Positions 7,292 through 15,718 of a stretch of DNA of 59,049 bases are shown here, piece by piece. The notes under the pieces are model-generated. The model had not been told where the DNA came from. It saw nothing but the letters and a program-made list of their open reading frames with translations, and made no database searches. Both the position numbers and the translations under genes were made by a program. The stretch lies in assembly GCA_017608575.1 (NCBI GenBank), contig JAFCFP010000001.1, positions 1-59,049 of the forward strand, given 5' to 3'. Every line of letters starts with the position of its first letter. The stretch's first letter is position 1. Source of the stretch: Candidatus Iainarchaeum sp. Its GTDB lineage: Archaea > Iainarchaeota > Iainarchaeia > Iainarchaeales > DTGL01.

Positions 7292-9656
7292 ACCCACCTT
7301 TTTCATCCTCTTTTTTGAGCAAGTAAAGAGCACCGCTTGCAGCTTTTTCCATTTCCTTGCTGTGAGTGATTAAGAACACTTGTTCCACTATTTTTGGCAG
7401 TTCATTTCGCATCATTTCGCTTAACTTGTTTATGGCGTTTTCGTCAAGGTTGTGGGTTGGTTCATCGAGAATAATCCAGCCAAGGTTCCTTGCAAGCACA
7501 AGTGAAAAAGCAATTCTAAGGGTAAGAGCTGCAGCGCTTCTTTCTCCACCGCTCATTCTTCCCTCAATGTTTATCCATTTTCCGCTTGAAGTTTTTGCTT
7601 TAAGCAAATAGTTTCCTTTGCTTATTTCAATTTTTGCGCTTTCATAGTCTTTGTAGGGGTATAATTTTTTCCAAAGGCTGTCCATTGCCTTATTGATTGA
7701 GCCAATAAGGGAAGAGCGCAGTTCTGACTGTGTTGCTTTGAGGGAATTGATAAAAAAAGCCATTTTTTCGTCAACTATTTTCATTGCTTTTGTTTTCCTT
7801 TCAAGTTCTTCAATTGTTTTCTTCCTCTGGTTTAATTCTTTTTTCCTTTTTTCTTTTTCGGCAAGCAGTTCTTTTAGGGAGGAAACCTCTAATGCAAGAG
7901 AGTTTATTTTTTCCCTTTTTTCTGTAACCTCTCTTTCTGCTTTCATTGCTTTTTCTTCGTTGAATCCAAGTGCGGTTATTTGCTGTGTTGTTTCTTCGAG
8001 TTCCTTGAGGTCCTCTTTTAATCGCTTGAATTTTGCAATGCCTTCAAGAATCGCTTCAATTCTTTTAAGCGCTTCTTCTTTTTCTTCCAGTGCTTTTGCG
8101 TTTGCGCCTTTTTCAATTTCTTTCTTTTTTTCAAGTAAAGCGTTTTTTTCCTTTTCAGATTCCATTGCTTTGAGTGAAATTCTTTCAATTCTTTCAATTG
8201 TTTTCTTTAACTCCCTTATAATTATTTCGCGTTCCCCTAATGTTTGTGCTTCTTTTTCAATTTTGTTTTTTTTCTCCTCAAGCATTTCCCTGCTTTCAGT
8301 CAGCTTTTTTATTTCACTGAATATTTTTTTTTCTGTTGCTTTCAATTCATTAATGGTTTTTCTTTTTTCTTCCAAGAGTTTTTCTCGTGTGCTTTTTGAG
8401 AGCTCTGACTGGCACAATGGACATTTCGAACTTGCTTTTTCCAAGTGAGAGAGCAGTTCTTTTTCCCTTTCTCTTTTTTCGCTGGTTACTGCTTCTTTTT
8501 CTCTTAAAGCGGTTTCTTTTTTTGATAGTTCCAATAGTTCTTTTTCAATTTTTTCTTTTTCGTTTTTGTTTTTTTCAATTTCTTTCTGCAGTTTTTCTTC
8601 TTCAAATGAAAGCTTTTTTTTGTTTTCAAGTCCCGGCGGAATCCTTGAAAGGAGTGCTTTTTTTTCCTCCATTAATTGTTCTTGCCTGGCAATTGTTTCC
8701 CTTATTTTTGATTCAATTTCCCTTGATTCAAGCAGTTTTTTTTCAATTTCTTTTATTTCAATTGATGTTTTTTCTTTTTGTTTTTCTGCGTTTTCTTTGG
8801 AAATGAGTTCAATTTTTTTGCCAATGCTTGTTTCAATGGATTTTATTTCCTCTTTCCAGGAGGAGACCCTGCTTTTAAGTGAAATTTCCTTTTCTTTGAG
8901 TGATTTGAATTTTTCTCTTTTTTCAATGAGCCTTTTTACAAATGCTTCCTCTTCTTTTAGCTTTTCTTTTTTTTCCTCGATTTCTTTATGGCTTTTTTTT
9001 ATTTTTTCCTCCAATGCATTTATTTCTTTTTTTAGCACAGAGAGTTCTTTTTTATTGAATTGTTCTCTTTGGTTTTTCAACTGCTGTGCTCTTTCTTCCA
9101 TTATTTTTTTAAGAGTGTTTTTAACATTCACTGCGCTTTTTCTTGCTTTTTCATATTTGTCCAATTCAAGCAATTCATCAAATTTTTCCTTTCTTTTAAG
9201 CGGAGTCATTCGCAGGAAATAATCCAGCTGGTTTTGCTCGGAGTAAACTGCTCGGGAAAACAATTCATAGTTCAATTCAATTTCTCTTTCCACTGCTTTT
9301 GTTACATCGCTTACTTTGGGTCCAGCAATAAGCACTCCATTGCAATAAAGCTTTGCCTGGTTTGTTTTTTTTCTGAAAATTTTTCTTTCCACTTTGTAGT
9401 TTTTTCCATTGTAGGAGAATTCCATTTCAACAATTGCCTCATTTTCCATTGATGGCCTGGTCATTATTATCTCGCTTAATTCGACTTCCTTTCTTTGCAG
9501 TGCTGGAAAGCTCCCAAACAATGCAAAGCACAATGCGTCCATTGCACTGCTTTTCCCAGAACCCATTCTTCCAACAAGAACGTTTGTTCCTTCAGTGAAC
9601 TCAAACTCCGAATCCTTGTGGGAACGCCAGTTCTTCAATTTGAGGCTTTTAATCAT
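7260..9656 (-). CDS. rad50: Rad50 double-strand break repair ATPase
   Basis: A 798-residue SMC-like ATPase of the Mre11-Rad50 complex, which tethers and processes DNA ends. The N-terminal lobe has MIKSLKLKNWRSHKDSEFEF and Walker A GRMGSGKSSA (about 30-39). Long coiled coils flank a zinc hook CPLC (about 410). The C-terminal lobe has the ABC signature RMSGGERSAAALTLR, Walker B WIILDEPTHNLDE and the H-loop FLITHSKE. The ATG at 9656 gives the usual N-terminus; a longer frame start is unlikely. mre11, normally beside rad50, is not in the window. Confidence 0.93.
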   Translation of the reverse strand: MIKSLKLKNWRSHKDSEFEFTEGTNVLVGRMGSGKSSAMDALCFALFGSFPALQRKEVELSEIIMTRPSMENEAIVEMEFSYNGKNYKVERKIFRKKTNQAKLYCNGVLIAGPKVSDVTKAVEREIELNYELFSRAVYSEQNQLDYFLRMTPLKRKEKFDELLELDKYEKARKSAVNVKNTLKKIMEERAQQLKNQREQFNKKELSVLKKEINALEEKIKKSHKEIEEKKEKLKEEEAFVKRLIEKREKFKSLKEKEISLKSRVSSWKEEIKSIETSIGKKIELISKENAEKQKEKTSIEIKEIEKKLLESREIESKIRETIARQEQLMEEKKALLSRIPPGLENKKKLSFEEEKLQKEIEKNKNEKEKIEKELLELSKKETALREKEAVTSEKREREKELLSHLEKASSKCPLCQSELSKSTREKLLEEKRKTINELKATEKKIFSEIKKLTESREMLEEKKNKIEKEAQTLGEREIIIRELKKTIERIERISLKAMESEKEKNALLEKKKEIEKGANAKALEEKEEALKRIEAILEGIAKFKRLKEDLKELEETTQQITALGFNEEKAMKAEREVTEKREKINSLALEVSSLKELLAEKEKRKKELNQRKKTIEELERKTKAMKIVDEKMAFFINSLKATQSELRSSLIGSINKAMDSLWKKLYPYKDYESAKIEISKGNYLLKAKTSSGKWINIEGRMSGGERSAAALTLRIAFSLVLARNLGWIILDEPTHNLDENAINKLSEMMRNELPKIVEQVFLITHSKEMEKAASGALYLLKKEDEKGGFTRAELLPLR

Positions 9657-9713
9657 CAGAAATATTTTTGGATGAAAACAGTTAAAAAAGAAGGATTTTA
9701 ACACTTATTTTTC

Positions 9714-10163
9714 TTATCTTTCCATTTTTCTCAGCAAATCCCGCGCTTTTCGGTTCAATCTAAGCTCTGCAAGCCTGACTGCTTCCCTAAGTTTTTGATA
9801 TCGATGCAATGCTCTATCATATCTCCGCGAGATTTCAAAGAATTCACGCACCTCTGGCGTGTTCTTTAGCACCTTTTTATACAGCCAGGATTCTGGCAAG
9901 ATAACACCCCCGCCTGGCTGTTTATCTTTAACAATCTTATAATGTCTTTCTTCTTCTGTTACAATCGTGCTCCATTTCTGAATCATTTTTTTGCCTATTC
10001 TCTGTTCTTCTTGTTGGGCTTTTTTAAGTTCTTTTCGTGCCTCGGCCAAGCGCTTTCTTAAAACAGCTTTTGCTTTTGCGGCTTTGGCTCCCCTTCCTTC
10101 AGCTAATTTTATTGCCCGCATTAATCTGGTGTATGGAGCGCTAGCGCTCCTTTTTAACGGCAT
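9714..10163 (-). CDS. Hypothetical basic helical protein
   Basis: A 149-residue protein I do not recognise. It is very rich in Lys, Arg, Ala and Glu. Residues about 15-65 form a predicted long amphipathic or coiled helix (RAIKLAEGRGAKAAKAKAVL and onward), and residues 115-149 another basic helix. There is no signal peptide or membrane segment. It lies upstream of rad50 on the same strand with a 57-base gap, but nothing shows a shared function. In style it resembles the orphan basic protein at 44818-45399, without clear sequence identity. It could bind nucleic acid; that is only a guess from charge. Confidence 0.55.
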   Translation of the reverse strand: MPLKRSASAPYTRLMRAIKLAEGRGAKAAKAKAVLRKRLAEARKELKKAQQEEQRIGKKMIQKWSTIVTEEERHYKIVKDKQPGGGVILPESWLYKKVLKNTPEVREFFEISRRYDRALHRYQKLREAVRLAELRLNRKARDLLRKMER

Positions 10164-10211
10164 GCAATAATTAGCATTAAAACAATTAAAAAAATGAATC
10201 CAATTCCAGAA

Positions 10212-10472
10212 TCAGAGCAGTGTTGTTCCCTCGATTTCGACTTCTTTAACGCCCTTTATTGCTCTTATTTCTTCTTCCACTGCCTGCAGCCTGCCATCTT
10301 CTTTGTCCGGGATTATAATGCCTGCTTTTACCACGAACATTCCGAATGCAAGTGGTTCTTTTTTTACTTCAGCAACTCGGCAGTTCTTCAAATGCTTGAG
10401 TTTTTGCAGAATGGAATCCTCTTTCCCCGGCTCTTCTGGCAAGATCTTGAAAATAACCATTACTTCGCCCAT
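10212..10472 (-). CDS. ef1b: Translation elongation factor 1-beta
   Basis: An 86-residue archaeal aEF-1beta, the guanine-nucleotide exchange factor that recharges EF-1alpha with GTP. The family pattern is clear: MGEVMVIFKILPEEPGKE at the start, KKEPLAFGMFVVKAGIIIPD in the middle, and EEIRAIKGVKEVEIEGTTLL at the end. It lies 15 bases downstream of a small zinc-ribbon gene on the same strand, an arrangement known in other archaea. Confidence 0.9.
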   Translation of the reverse strand: MGEVMVIFKILPEEPGKEDSILQKLKHLKNCRVAEVKKEPLAFGMFVVKAGIIIPDKEDGRLQAVEEEIRAIKGVKEVEIEGTTLL

Positions 10473-10487
10473 TTTGTGCCTCCAAGA

Positions 10488-10643
10488 TTAAGGTCCAACA
10501 AATCCGCATTCTGCGCATTTGTATTCCCTTGAAGCGTTTTTGCATGTGTCGCATCGTACAATTGTGGTTTTTCCACATTTAGGGCACTTAAATTCAGTGT
10601 AATTGGTTGAAACAACCTTGTTGCATGAAGTGCATTTTCTCAT
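10488..10643 (-). CDS. Small zinc-ribbon protein (COG2888-like)
   Basis: A 51-residue protein read directly from the reverse strand, from ATG at 10643 to TAA at 10488. It has four CxxC knuckles (CTSC, CPKC, CDTC, CAEC), enough to bind two zinc ions, and ends in EYKCAECGFVGP. This matches the archaeal zinc-ribbon family predicted to bind RNA and take part in translation. It directly precedes aEF-1beta, the usual genomic partner, which supports the call. Confidence 0.8.
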   Translation of the reverse strand: MRKCTSCNKVVSTNYTEFKCPKCGKTTIVRCDTCKNASREYKCAECGFVGP

Positions 10644-10746
10644 TTGCTCACCACCAAAGAGAACCAAAAAAGATTATTTTTTAATCTCCAAGTAGTATTA
10701 ATTCTTTCAGGGAATAAACTTTTAAATCTTCCCAGCAAGCGCAATT

Positions 10747-10836
10747 GGCCCTGTAGCTTAATTGGATAGAGCACCCGGCTTCGGTGCATTCAGCGGAGAA
10801 ACCGGGAGGTTGGGGGTTCAAGTCCCCTCAGGGTCA
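10747..10836 (+). tRNA. tRNA-Arg(UCG) with 16-nt intron
   Basis: The acceptor stem pairs GGCCCTG with CAGGGTC (one G-U). The anticodon stem is CCCGG/CCGGG with loop CTTCGG-A after splicing, giving anticodon UCG. The intron is 10785-10800, after nucleotide 37. The bulge-helix-bulge is textbook: CTTC pairs with GGAG as the 4-bp helix, the bulges are GGT and AAA, and the cuts fall after the second bulge base. The T-arm is GGGGG-TTCAAGT-CCCCT. CCA is not encoded. The gene sits 14 bases from the 3' end of the CCA-adding enzyme gene on the opposite strand. Confidence 0.92.
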
Positions 10837-10850
10837 CTGGTTTTGTTTTT

Positions 10851-12215
10851 TTATAAAAAGCTTTCTTTGCCTTCAAGGAAGCGAGAGAGGTTGTATTTGA
10901 AAAAGCCGCTTGTTCTTGCTTTGCGTAAGAATTCCTTTTTTTCCAATAGTTCTGCTTTGCTTAAAGCGTTTTTGAATGGCTTCTTTTCCACTTTTTTTCT
11001 TTCTTTTAGGAATTTTTTTGTTAGTGCTACAGCGTTTTTGTGTTTTCTTTTTTCTTCAACAACCCAGTGAGCGTTTTCAATGCGTGGTCCTGTGAGTGGC
11101 GATCTGTGTTTTTTTAGGAATGCCATTGAGTGCTCTGTATTCCATGCCGGGGGTCCTTTAAAAATTATTGTATCGTTTAATTCAATTGATTCCAGTTCAA
11201 TAAAGTAATTGATTTCTTTTCCCTCTTCTGCGTAAAGTGAAATTCTTCTCACAATGAAGTCCTCTGATTCAAGCCTTTTCCTGAGCAGTTTGTTGAATTT
11301 TCTCATTTGCCCCCATATTATATCAGAGGGAACTTTTTTTGGGAAAGGCATTCTCAATGCAAACACTTGGTCAACTGCTATAAGTTTTTTCATGCGTTTT
11401 TTTGAAATGCTTGTTTTTCTTTTTGGATAGAAGAATTTTTTGCTTGGTTTTTCCAAAAAGGCTTGACTTGCGGCAATCACTCTTGCAAACTGTTCTTCGC
11501 TTAGCGCTGCCGCTACATTTCTTTTGTTGTCGGTTGGATCAATGAATACCAGTGGTGCATTGAATTCTTTTTTTGGTTTTATTGGTTTTGTTGAAAGGGA
11601 AAGTGTTATGCCGGGCTTCCAATTGCTTGCTGCTTTCAGGAATTCCTTGAATGAACCGTATTTCAGTATTAAAAGTTCTGCAAGATAACCGGAAATGCCT
11701 TCTTTTTCAATTTTGGCTCCATAGCAGTCAATTCCTTTCAAGAATGCCTTTAATAGCCTTATTTCTTTTCTTTTTTCATTGTCGAGTTTTTTTGAGAGAA
11801 ATTTTTGATGAAACGGCGAGCGGTCAACCGAGCTTTTAAGCAATGAGGCTTTTTTTACTTTGTAGGATGGAACGATTTCAATTTCAAAGCCATTGAATAT
11901 GCCTTTAATATAAGGATGCTCGCTGTATTCTTCCCAGCAGTTTTTTCCATTGAATGTTTGCCTTCCAATACGAAGTCCTTCTTTTTCGAATTCGGCTCTG
12001 GGCATTTTTTCAGGGAAAAGCACAAAAATGTCAATGTCCCTGTAGCCCCTTAAATGAGTGTCCCTTGCAAGCGAGCCGCATAACTGCACTTCAATGTGTT
12101 TTCCTTTCATTTTGCGTATTTTGTTTATTATTTTTTCAGCAGTTTTTTTTTCCATTATTTTTTCTTCTTTGGTTGGAGTAATTCCTGTTAATATTTTTTT
12201 AAGCAGTCTTTCCAT
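10851..12215 (-). CDS. cca: Archaeal CCA-adding tRNA nucleotidyltransferase
   Basis: A 454-residue class I (archaeal) CCA-adding enzyme, which builds or repairs the CCA 3' end of tRNAs from CTP and ATP without a template. The nucleotidyltransferase signature is VQLCGSLARDTHLRGYRDID (about residues 43-62), with GS and the DxD metal-binding pair. The SVDRSPFHQKFL stretch and downstream helical and RNA-binding domains match the family, as does the length. None of the four tRNA genes in this window encodes CCA, so the enzyme is needed. The gene converges on tRNA-Arg. Confidence 0.93.
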   Translation of the reverse strand: MERLLKKILTGITPTKEEKIMEKKTAEKIINKIRKMKGKHIEVQLCGSLARDTHLRGYRDIDIFVLFPEKMPRAEFEKEGLRIGRQTFNGKNCWEEYSEHPYIKGIFNGFEIEIVPSYKVKKASLLKSSVDRSPFHQKFLSKKLDNEKRKEIRLLKAFLKGIDCYGAKIEKEGISGYLAELLILKYGSFKEFLKAASNWKPGITLSLSTKPIKPKKEFNAPLVFIDPTDNKRNVAAALSEEQFARVIAASQAFLEKPSKKFFYPKRKTSISKKRMKKLIAVDQVFALRMPFPKKVPSDIIWGQMRKFNKLLRKRLESEDFIVRRISLYAEEGKEINYFIELESIELNDTIIFKGPPAWNTEHSMAFLKKHRSPLTGPRIENAHWVVEEKRKHKNAVALTKKFLKERKKVEKKPFKNALSKAELLEKKEFLRKARTSGFFKYNLSRFLEGKESFL

Positions 12216-12276
12216 TTTTCGAGTTCACCATAAAACTTTAATATTAAGAAGGCATTATTATTAATTAAATTAACCC

Positions 12277-13887
12277 TTGTTGTCCTTTGGATTGCTTGGC
12301 GGTGTTTTTTTGGGTAATGCAACAATAATAGAAGTAAAAGGAGAACTCATTGATTCTTATGGACGGATTCAAATATTTGAAGGTTTTCCCTATAAGCGCT
12401 ATGAATTGAAGCCATTGCAGTTAAGTGACAGCGAAAAAAAGCTTATTCGCACGCTTTCTGCTTCAATTGGCAGGACTTATTCTTTGGATGAAATAAGGGA
12501 AGTAATCGGCATTGAGAACGCTGTTTCTTTTTCAAACGAATTCAATAGTGAAATAATTCAAACAATTGAAATAAATGAACTCTTGTTAAAACTGCCAACG
12601 GATGAATTGCACGATCAACTTAAATCGAGCCTTGTGAAATTGTTTGAAAAATATTTTCCTCAAATGAAAGACAAGGAAGGCATTGCCTCTGAAGTAATAA
12701 GCAGTGCTGTTGGCTATGGTCCTATTGCGCCATTGCTTGAGGATTCACTGCTTGAAGAAATAATGGTCAATGGCGCTGGCAGACCTGTTTTTGTTTTCCA
12801 CAAAAAACACGGAATGTGCAAGACAAACATTGTAATGCAGACAGAAAAACAGGTTTTAAAGCTTTGTTCCAAGATCGCTTTTACTGTTGGCAGAAAATTT
12901 GACGAAGCGCATCCATTGCTTGATGCAAGGCTTCCTGATGGAAGCAGGGCAAATGCAACTTTTTCACTTGTTACACCGTTTGGTTCTTCGCTTACTATAA
13001 GGAAATTCACCAAAATGCCAATTTCAATTGTTGACTTGATTGAGAACAGAACGCTTTCAGCTGAAACTGCGGCGTTTCTCTGGCTAATGGTTGAAGGCCT
13101 TAAAATAGAGCCAATGAACATAATAATTACTGGCGGTGCGGGCAGTGGAAAAACAACTTTAATGAATGCTCTTGCAACCTTTATGCGTTATGATGACAGG
13201 GTTATTTCCATTGAGGACACTCTTGAATTGGACCTTGGTTCAAGAGAGAACTGGATTCAAATGGAGTCAAGGCCTGGAACGCGAAAGTATGAACAAATTG
13301 AAATGGATGACCTGTTGCGTAATTCCCTGAGGATGCGCCCTGACAGGCTGTTGGTTGGAGAAGTACGTGGAAAAGAAGCGCAGACGCTTTTTGTTGCAAT
13401 GGATACAGGTCACCAGGGAATTCTTGGAACAGTGCACGCAAACACTTCCAGGGAATTATTGTTGAGGCTTAAAAGCGCTCCAATGAATGTGCCAAACCAC
13501 ATGCTTTCATTGGTGAATATTTCGGTTGTAATGTTCAGAATGTATGACAGAAAAAAGGGCTTGCTTCGCAGGGTTAAAGAGGTGGCAGAACTTGAAAGAA
13601 TGGAGGACAAAATTCTCCTCAGCAATGTGTTTGAATGGAATCGCAGGACTGACACTGTTGAGAAAACAAATGTTCCGTGCAGAACGCTTGACAAGCTGGC
13701 GGAAAAACTGAACATGAAAAAGAATGAAATAAAGGAAGAACTCCTTATAAGGCAGAGAATACTTGAATGGATGCTTGAAAATGGAATTAAGTCAACGCCT
13801 GATGTTGAAAAAATAATACAGGAGTATTATTTGGATCCGCAGTCAGTGCTTCAAATGGTTGCAGGAAAAGCGCCTATAAGCGTTTGA
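12277..13887 (+). CDS. Type II/IV secretion system ATPase (archaeal TadA/CpaF type), orphan
   Basis: A 536-residue secretion ATPase that would power pilus or related filament assembly at the membrane. An N-terminal domain of about 150 residues precedes the catalytic core: VGYGPIAPLLEDSLLEEIMVNG, DARLPDGSRANAT and SSLTIRKF, Walker A ITGGAGSGKTTLMN (about 283), the Asp box VISIEDTLEL, and Walker B with His box RPDRLLVGEVRG and GTVHAN. Unlike the ATPase at 52758-54710, no platform or pilin genes adjoin it. No ATG is available near the N-terminus; TTG at 12277 or 12280 is the best start, about 35-40 bases after a TATA-like CTTTAATATT. It may serve the pilin-like cluster at 23-24.7 kb. Confidence 0.88.
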   Translation: MLSFGLLGGVFLGNATIIEVKGELIDSYGRIQIFEGFPYKRYELKPLQLSDSEKKLIRTLSASIGRTYSLDEIREVIGIENAVSFSNEFNSEIIQTIEINELLLKLPTDELHDQLKSSLVKLFEKYFPQMKDKEGIASEVISSAVGYGPIAPLLEDSLLEEIMVNGAGRPVFVFHKKHGMCKTNIVMQTEKQVLKLCSKIAFTVGRKFDEAHPLLDARLPDGSRANATFSLVTPFGSSLTIRKFTKMPISIVDLIENRTLSAETAAFLWLMVEGLKIEPMNIIITGGAGSGKTTLMNALATFMRYDDRVISIEDTLELDLGSRENWIQMESRPGTRKYEQIEMDDLLRNSLRMRPDRLLVGEVRGKEAQTLFVAMDTGHQGILGTVHANTSRELLLRLKSAPMNVPNHMLSLVNISVVMFRMYDRKKGLLRRVKEVAELERMEDKILLSNVFEWNRRTDTVEKTNVPCRTLDKLAEKLNMKKNEIKEELLIRQRILEWMLENGIKSTPDVEKIIQEYYLDPQSVLQMVAGKAPISV

Positions 13888-14413
13888 GTGGAATTTTTTC
13901 AAGCAGGGAATATTTTGGCCCTTTTTCGCCGAGTTTTGATTCCATTAAGTCAATGCTTTCAGCCATTATTTTGGCTGAAAAGTTTTTTTCTTTCAGTTTT
14001 TCCATGAGTGCATTGAATTCTTTTCTTTTAAGGAATTTGTTTCTTGCAAGCGTAATGTGTGCATGGAATCTTTCTTCTTTTAGGCTTAATGCGTTGTTTA
14101 TTTTTTTGCTGATTTCCAAGAGCTGGGTTGTTCCTTTTTTGATTCCAAGCCAGAGCACTCTTTGATTGAAGGAGCCTATGCCGTTTAATTCAATCTCAAA
14201 GCTTGGGCTTTCCCTTACAATGCCCAGCTTTTCTTTGAGTGTTGGAATGAATTCACTTGGCAAATATCCAAGAAATTTAACCGTAATGTGAAGGTTTTCA
14301 GTGGACACTTTTTTGAGTCCTTTTTGGGTTATTTCATCAAGCAGGCTTGTTTCAATTCTTTGCCTTGTTTTTTCCGGAAGATTGATTGCAATAAATAGCC
14401 TTTTTGAATTCAT
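13874..14413 (-). CDS. thpR: RNA 2',3'-cyclic phosphodiesterase (ThpR/LigT)
   Basis: A 179-residue 2H phosphoesterase, which opens 2',3'-cyclic phosphates on RNA ends and in vitro can join tRNA halves by 2'-5' bonds. The two signature motifs are present: LHITVKFLG (about 42) and FHAHITLARNKF (about 117). RLFIAINLPE at the start is also typical. It overlaps taw3 by 4 bases (ATGA), which suggests translational coupling, and its 3' end overlaps the convergent secretion ATPase gene by 14 bases. Confidence 0.88.
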   Translation of the reverse strand: MNSKRLFIAINLPEKTRQRIETSLLDEITQKGLKKVSTENLHITVKFLGYLPSEFIPTLKEKLGIVRESPSFEIELNGIGSFNQRVLWLGIKKGTTQLLEISKKINNALSLKEERFHAHITLARNKFLKRKEFNALMEKLKEKNFSAKIMAESIDLMESKLGEKGPKYSLLEKIPLKRL

Positions 14414-15009
14414 TTGCTAAGACCTTTTTTCAGGTTTTTTTCAAGGAGTTTAAGGCGAGCATAGTTTCTTTTTATTTTTTCATTTGCTTTTTTTACTATT
14501 AATTCAATGAATTCTTTTTCCACCAGAATTGTGTTTTCTCTTTTGACTGGAAAGGCAATTTCTTCTGTTCCAACGAGTTCCACTAAAAATTTCCCCTTTT
14601 TTGCCACGATTATGCCGCCGCGTTTTACTCCGCTTTTGTCTTTTATTTTGAGTATTTTTTTTGCGTTTTTTAGCGTGTTTGTTCCAATGTGGAGAATAAA
14701 GGGTTCTTCTTTGAACCATATTTCGCCGCTTGTTTTTTCAAGTAGGGCATTCCATACATCGCTTGCTTTCACAGTGGAGTGCCATTTTTTGTGGAAATAA
14801 GAATCGCGTTTTGTTTTGCCTTTTAAGCCCAACAACATAATCCTTCCACTGCAACCCGAGGAAGTGAAATAATTTTTTGTTTCAGCAATAAAATCGCACA
14901 ATTTAATGAGCTGTGGATCCATTTTTTTTTCACGCTCGGCTTTTTTTAGTGTTGAATAATGTCTTTTTTTAACCATTTCAAAGCGGGCTTTTCCTTTTTC
15001 TTTTTTCAT
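14410..15009 (-). CDS. taw3: tRNA(Phe) wybutosine-pathway methyltransferase Taw3
   Basis: A 199-residue TYW3/Taw3 family protein, an S-adenosylmethionine-dependent enzyme that N-methylates the tricyclic wyosine intermediate at position 37 of tRNA-Phe. Family marks: FIAETKNYFTSSGCSGRIML (about 39-58), then KWHS and FKEEPFILHIG, and GVKRGGIIV. It is the middle gene of a three-gene set with ATGA overlaps on both sides (phosphoesterase before, thpR after). Other wyosine genes (taw1, taw2) are not in the window. Confidence 0.88.
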   Translation of the reverse strand: MKKEKGKARFEMVKKRHYSTLKKAEREKKMDPQLIKLCDFIAETKNYFTSSGCSGRIMLLGLKGKTKRDSYFHKKWHSTVKASDVWNALLEKTSGEIWFKEEPFILHIGTNTLKNAKKILKIKDKSGVKRGGIIVAKKGKFLVELVGTEEIAFPVKRENTILVEKEFIELIVKKANEKIKRNYARLKLLEKNLKKGLSK

Positions 15010-15647
15010 TTTAATTCAATCCTTTTGATTCTTATTTGGTTTGTTTTGTTGCTTAATTTAATTATTGCAGCAGTTCCTTCTTTAACCGATCCAACGTTTA
15101 CTGAAAGCGTTTCTCCAATTTTTTCTTCATTGAGTGCTTCGTGCACGTGTCCACATAAATGGAGGGCTGGTTTTTTTTCTTCGATTATTTTTCTGACAGC
15201 GCTGCTTCCAATGTGTGTTGTGTTTTGCGCCAAGTCAAGTTTTGAATTGAATGGCGGTAAATGTGTTATTAGAACGCTTTTGCTTGAAACAATTTTGTTC
15301 AAGCATTGAATGATTTCTTTTTCTGGAAAAGTGAGCAATCCGGCTCTGCCTTTGAGTCCACCGCCAAAACCGCAGAATTCAATGCCGTTTAATCTCTTGC
15401 AATTGCAATGGATTGATATGTTCATATCTTTCATTTTTTCAAGCACTTCGTTTGAATCCATGTTGCCTGGCACTGCTAAGATTTTTCGTGGTTGTAAAAT
15501 TTTTGCAATTTTTGGAATGTTTTCCTTTGGGCCAAGGGTTGTGAGGTCTCCGCAAATTATTGCAATTTGTGTTTTTTTTGCCTTTTTTTCAAGTGCTTTT
15601 AGGTTTTCAATGGAGTTATGAATGTCGCTTAATGCAAAAATTTCCAT
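15006..15647 (-). CDS. Calcineurin-like metallophosphoesterase
   Basis: A 213-residue metallophosphoesterase with the full metal-ligand set: ALSDIHN (D-x-H), ICGDLT (GD), PGNMDS (GN-D), LITHLPP (H) and LCGHVHE (GHxH). Members hydrolyse phosphodiesters or monoesters using two metal ions; the substrate here cannot be told. It is too short for Mre11 and lacks a capping domain, so it is not the missing Rad50 partner. First gene of an operon with taw3 and thpR. GGTGA just before the ATG can act as a Shine-Dalgarno site. Confidence 0.88.
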   Translation of the reverse strand: MEIFALSDIHNSIENLKALEKKAKKTQIAIICGDLTTLGPKENIPKIAKILQPRKILAVPGNMDSNEVLEKMKDMNISIHCNCKRLNGIEFCGFGGGLKGRAGLLTFPEKEIIQCLNKIVSSKSVLITHLPPFNSKLDLAQNTTHIGSSAVRKIIEEKKPALHLCGHVHEALNEEKIGETLSVNVGSVKEGTAAIIKLSNKTNQIRIKRIELK

Positions 15648-15718
15648 TTTTTCACCCTAAAAGCCATTAATACAAAGGATTTTTATTCTTTCTTTGGATT
15701 TAATTATTGGGGCTTGAA

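Noticed and set aside
7693..9452. Long plus-strand open frames of 200-250 codons opposite rad50
   Set aside because: They are Ser/Phe-rich shadows of the Lys/Glu-rich coiled-coil coding strand of rad50.
15006..15647. Mre11 as partner for Rad50
   Set aside because: It is 213 residues, without capping and Rad50-binding parts, and is coupled with tRNA and RNA genes; it is a small general phosphoesterase.
15643..15660. CACCCTAAAAGC before the phosphoesterase gene, identical over 12 bases to the right half of the mcm site
   Set aside because: There is no left arm, and on the coding strand the GGTGA part is explained as a Shine-Dalgarno site.
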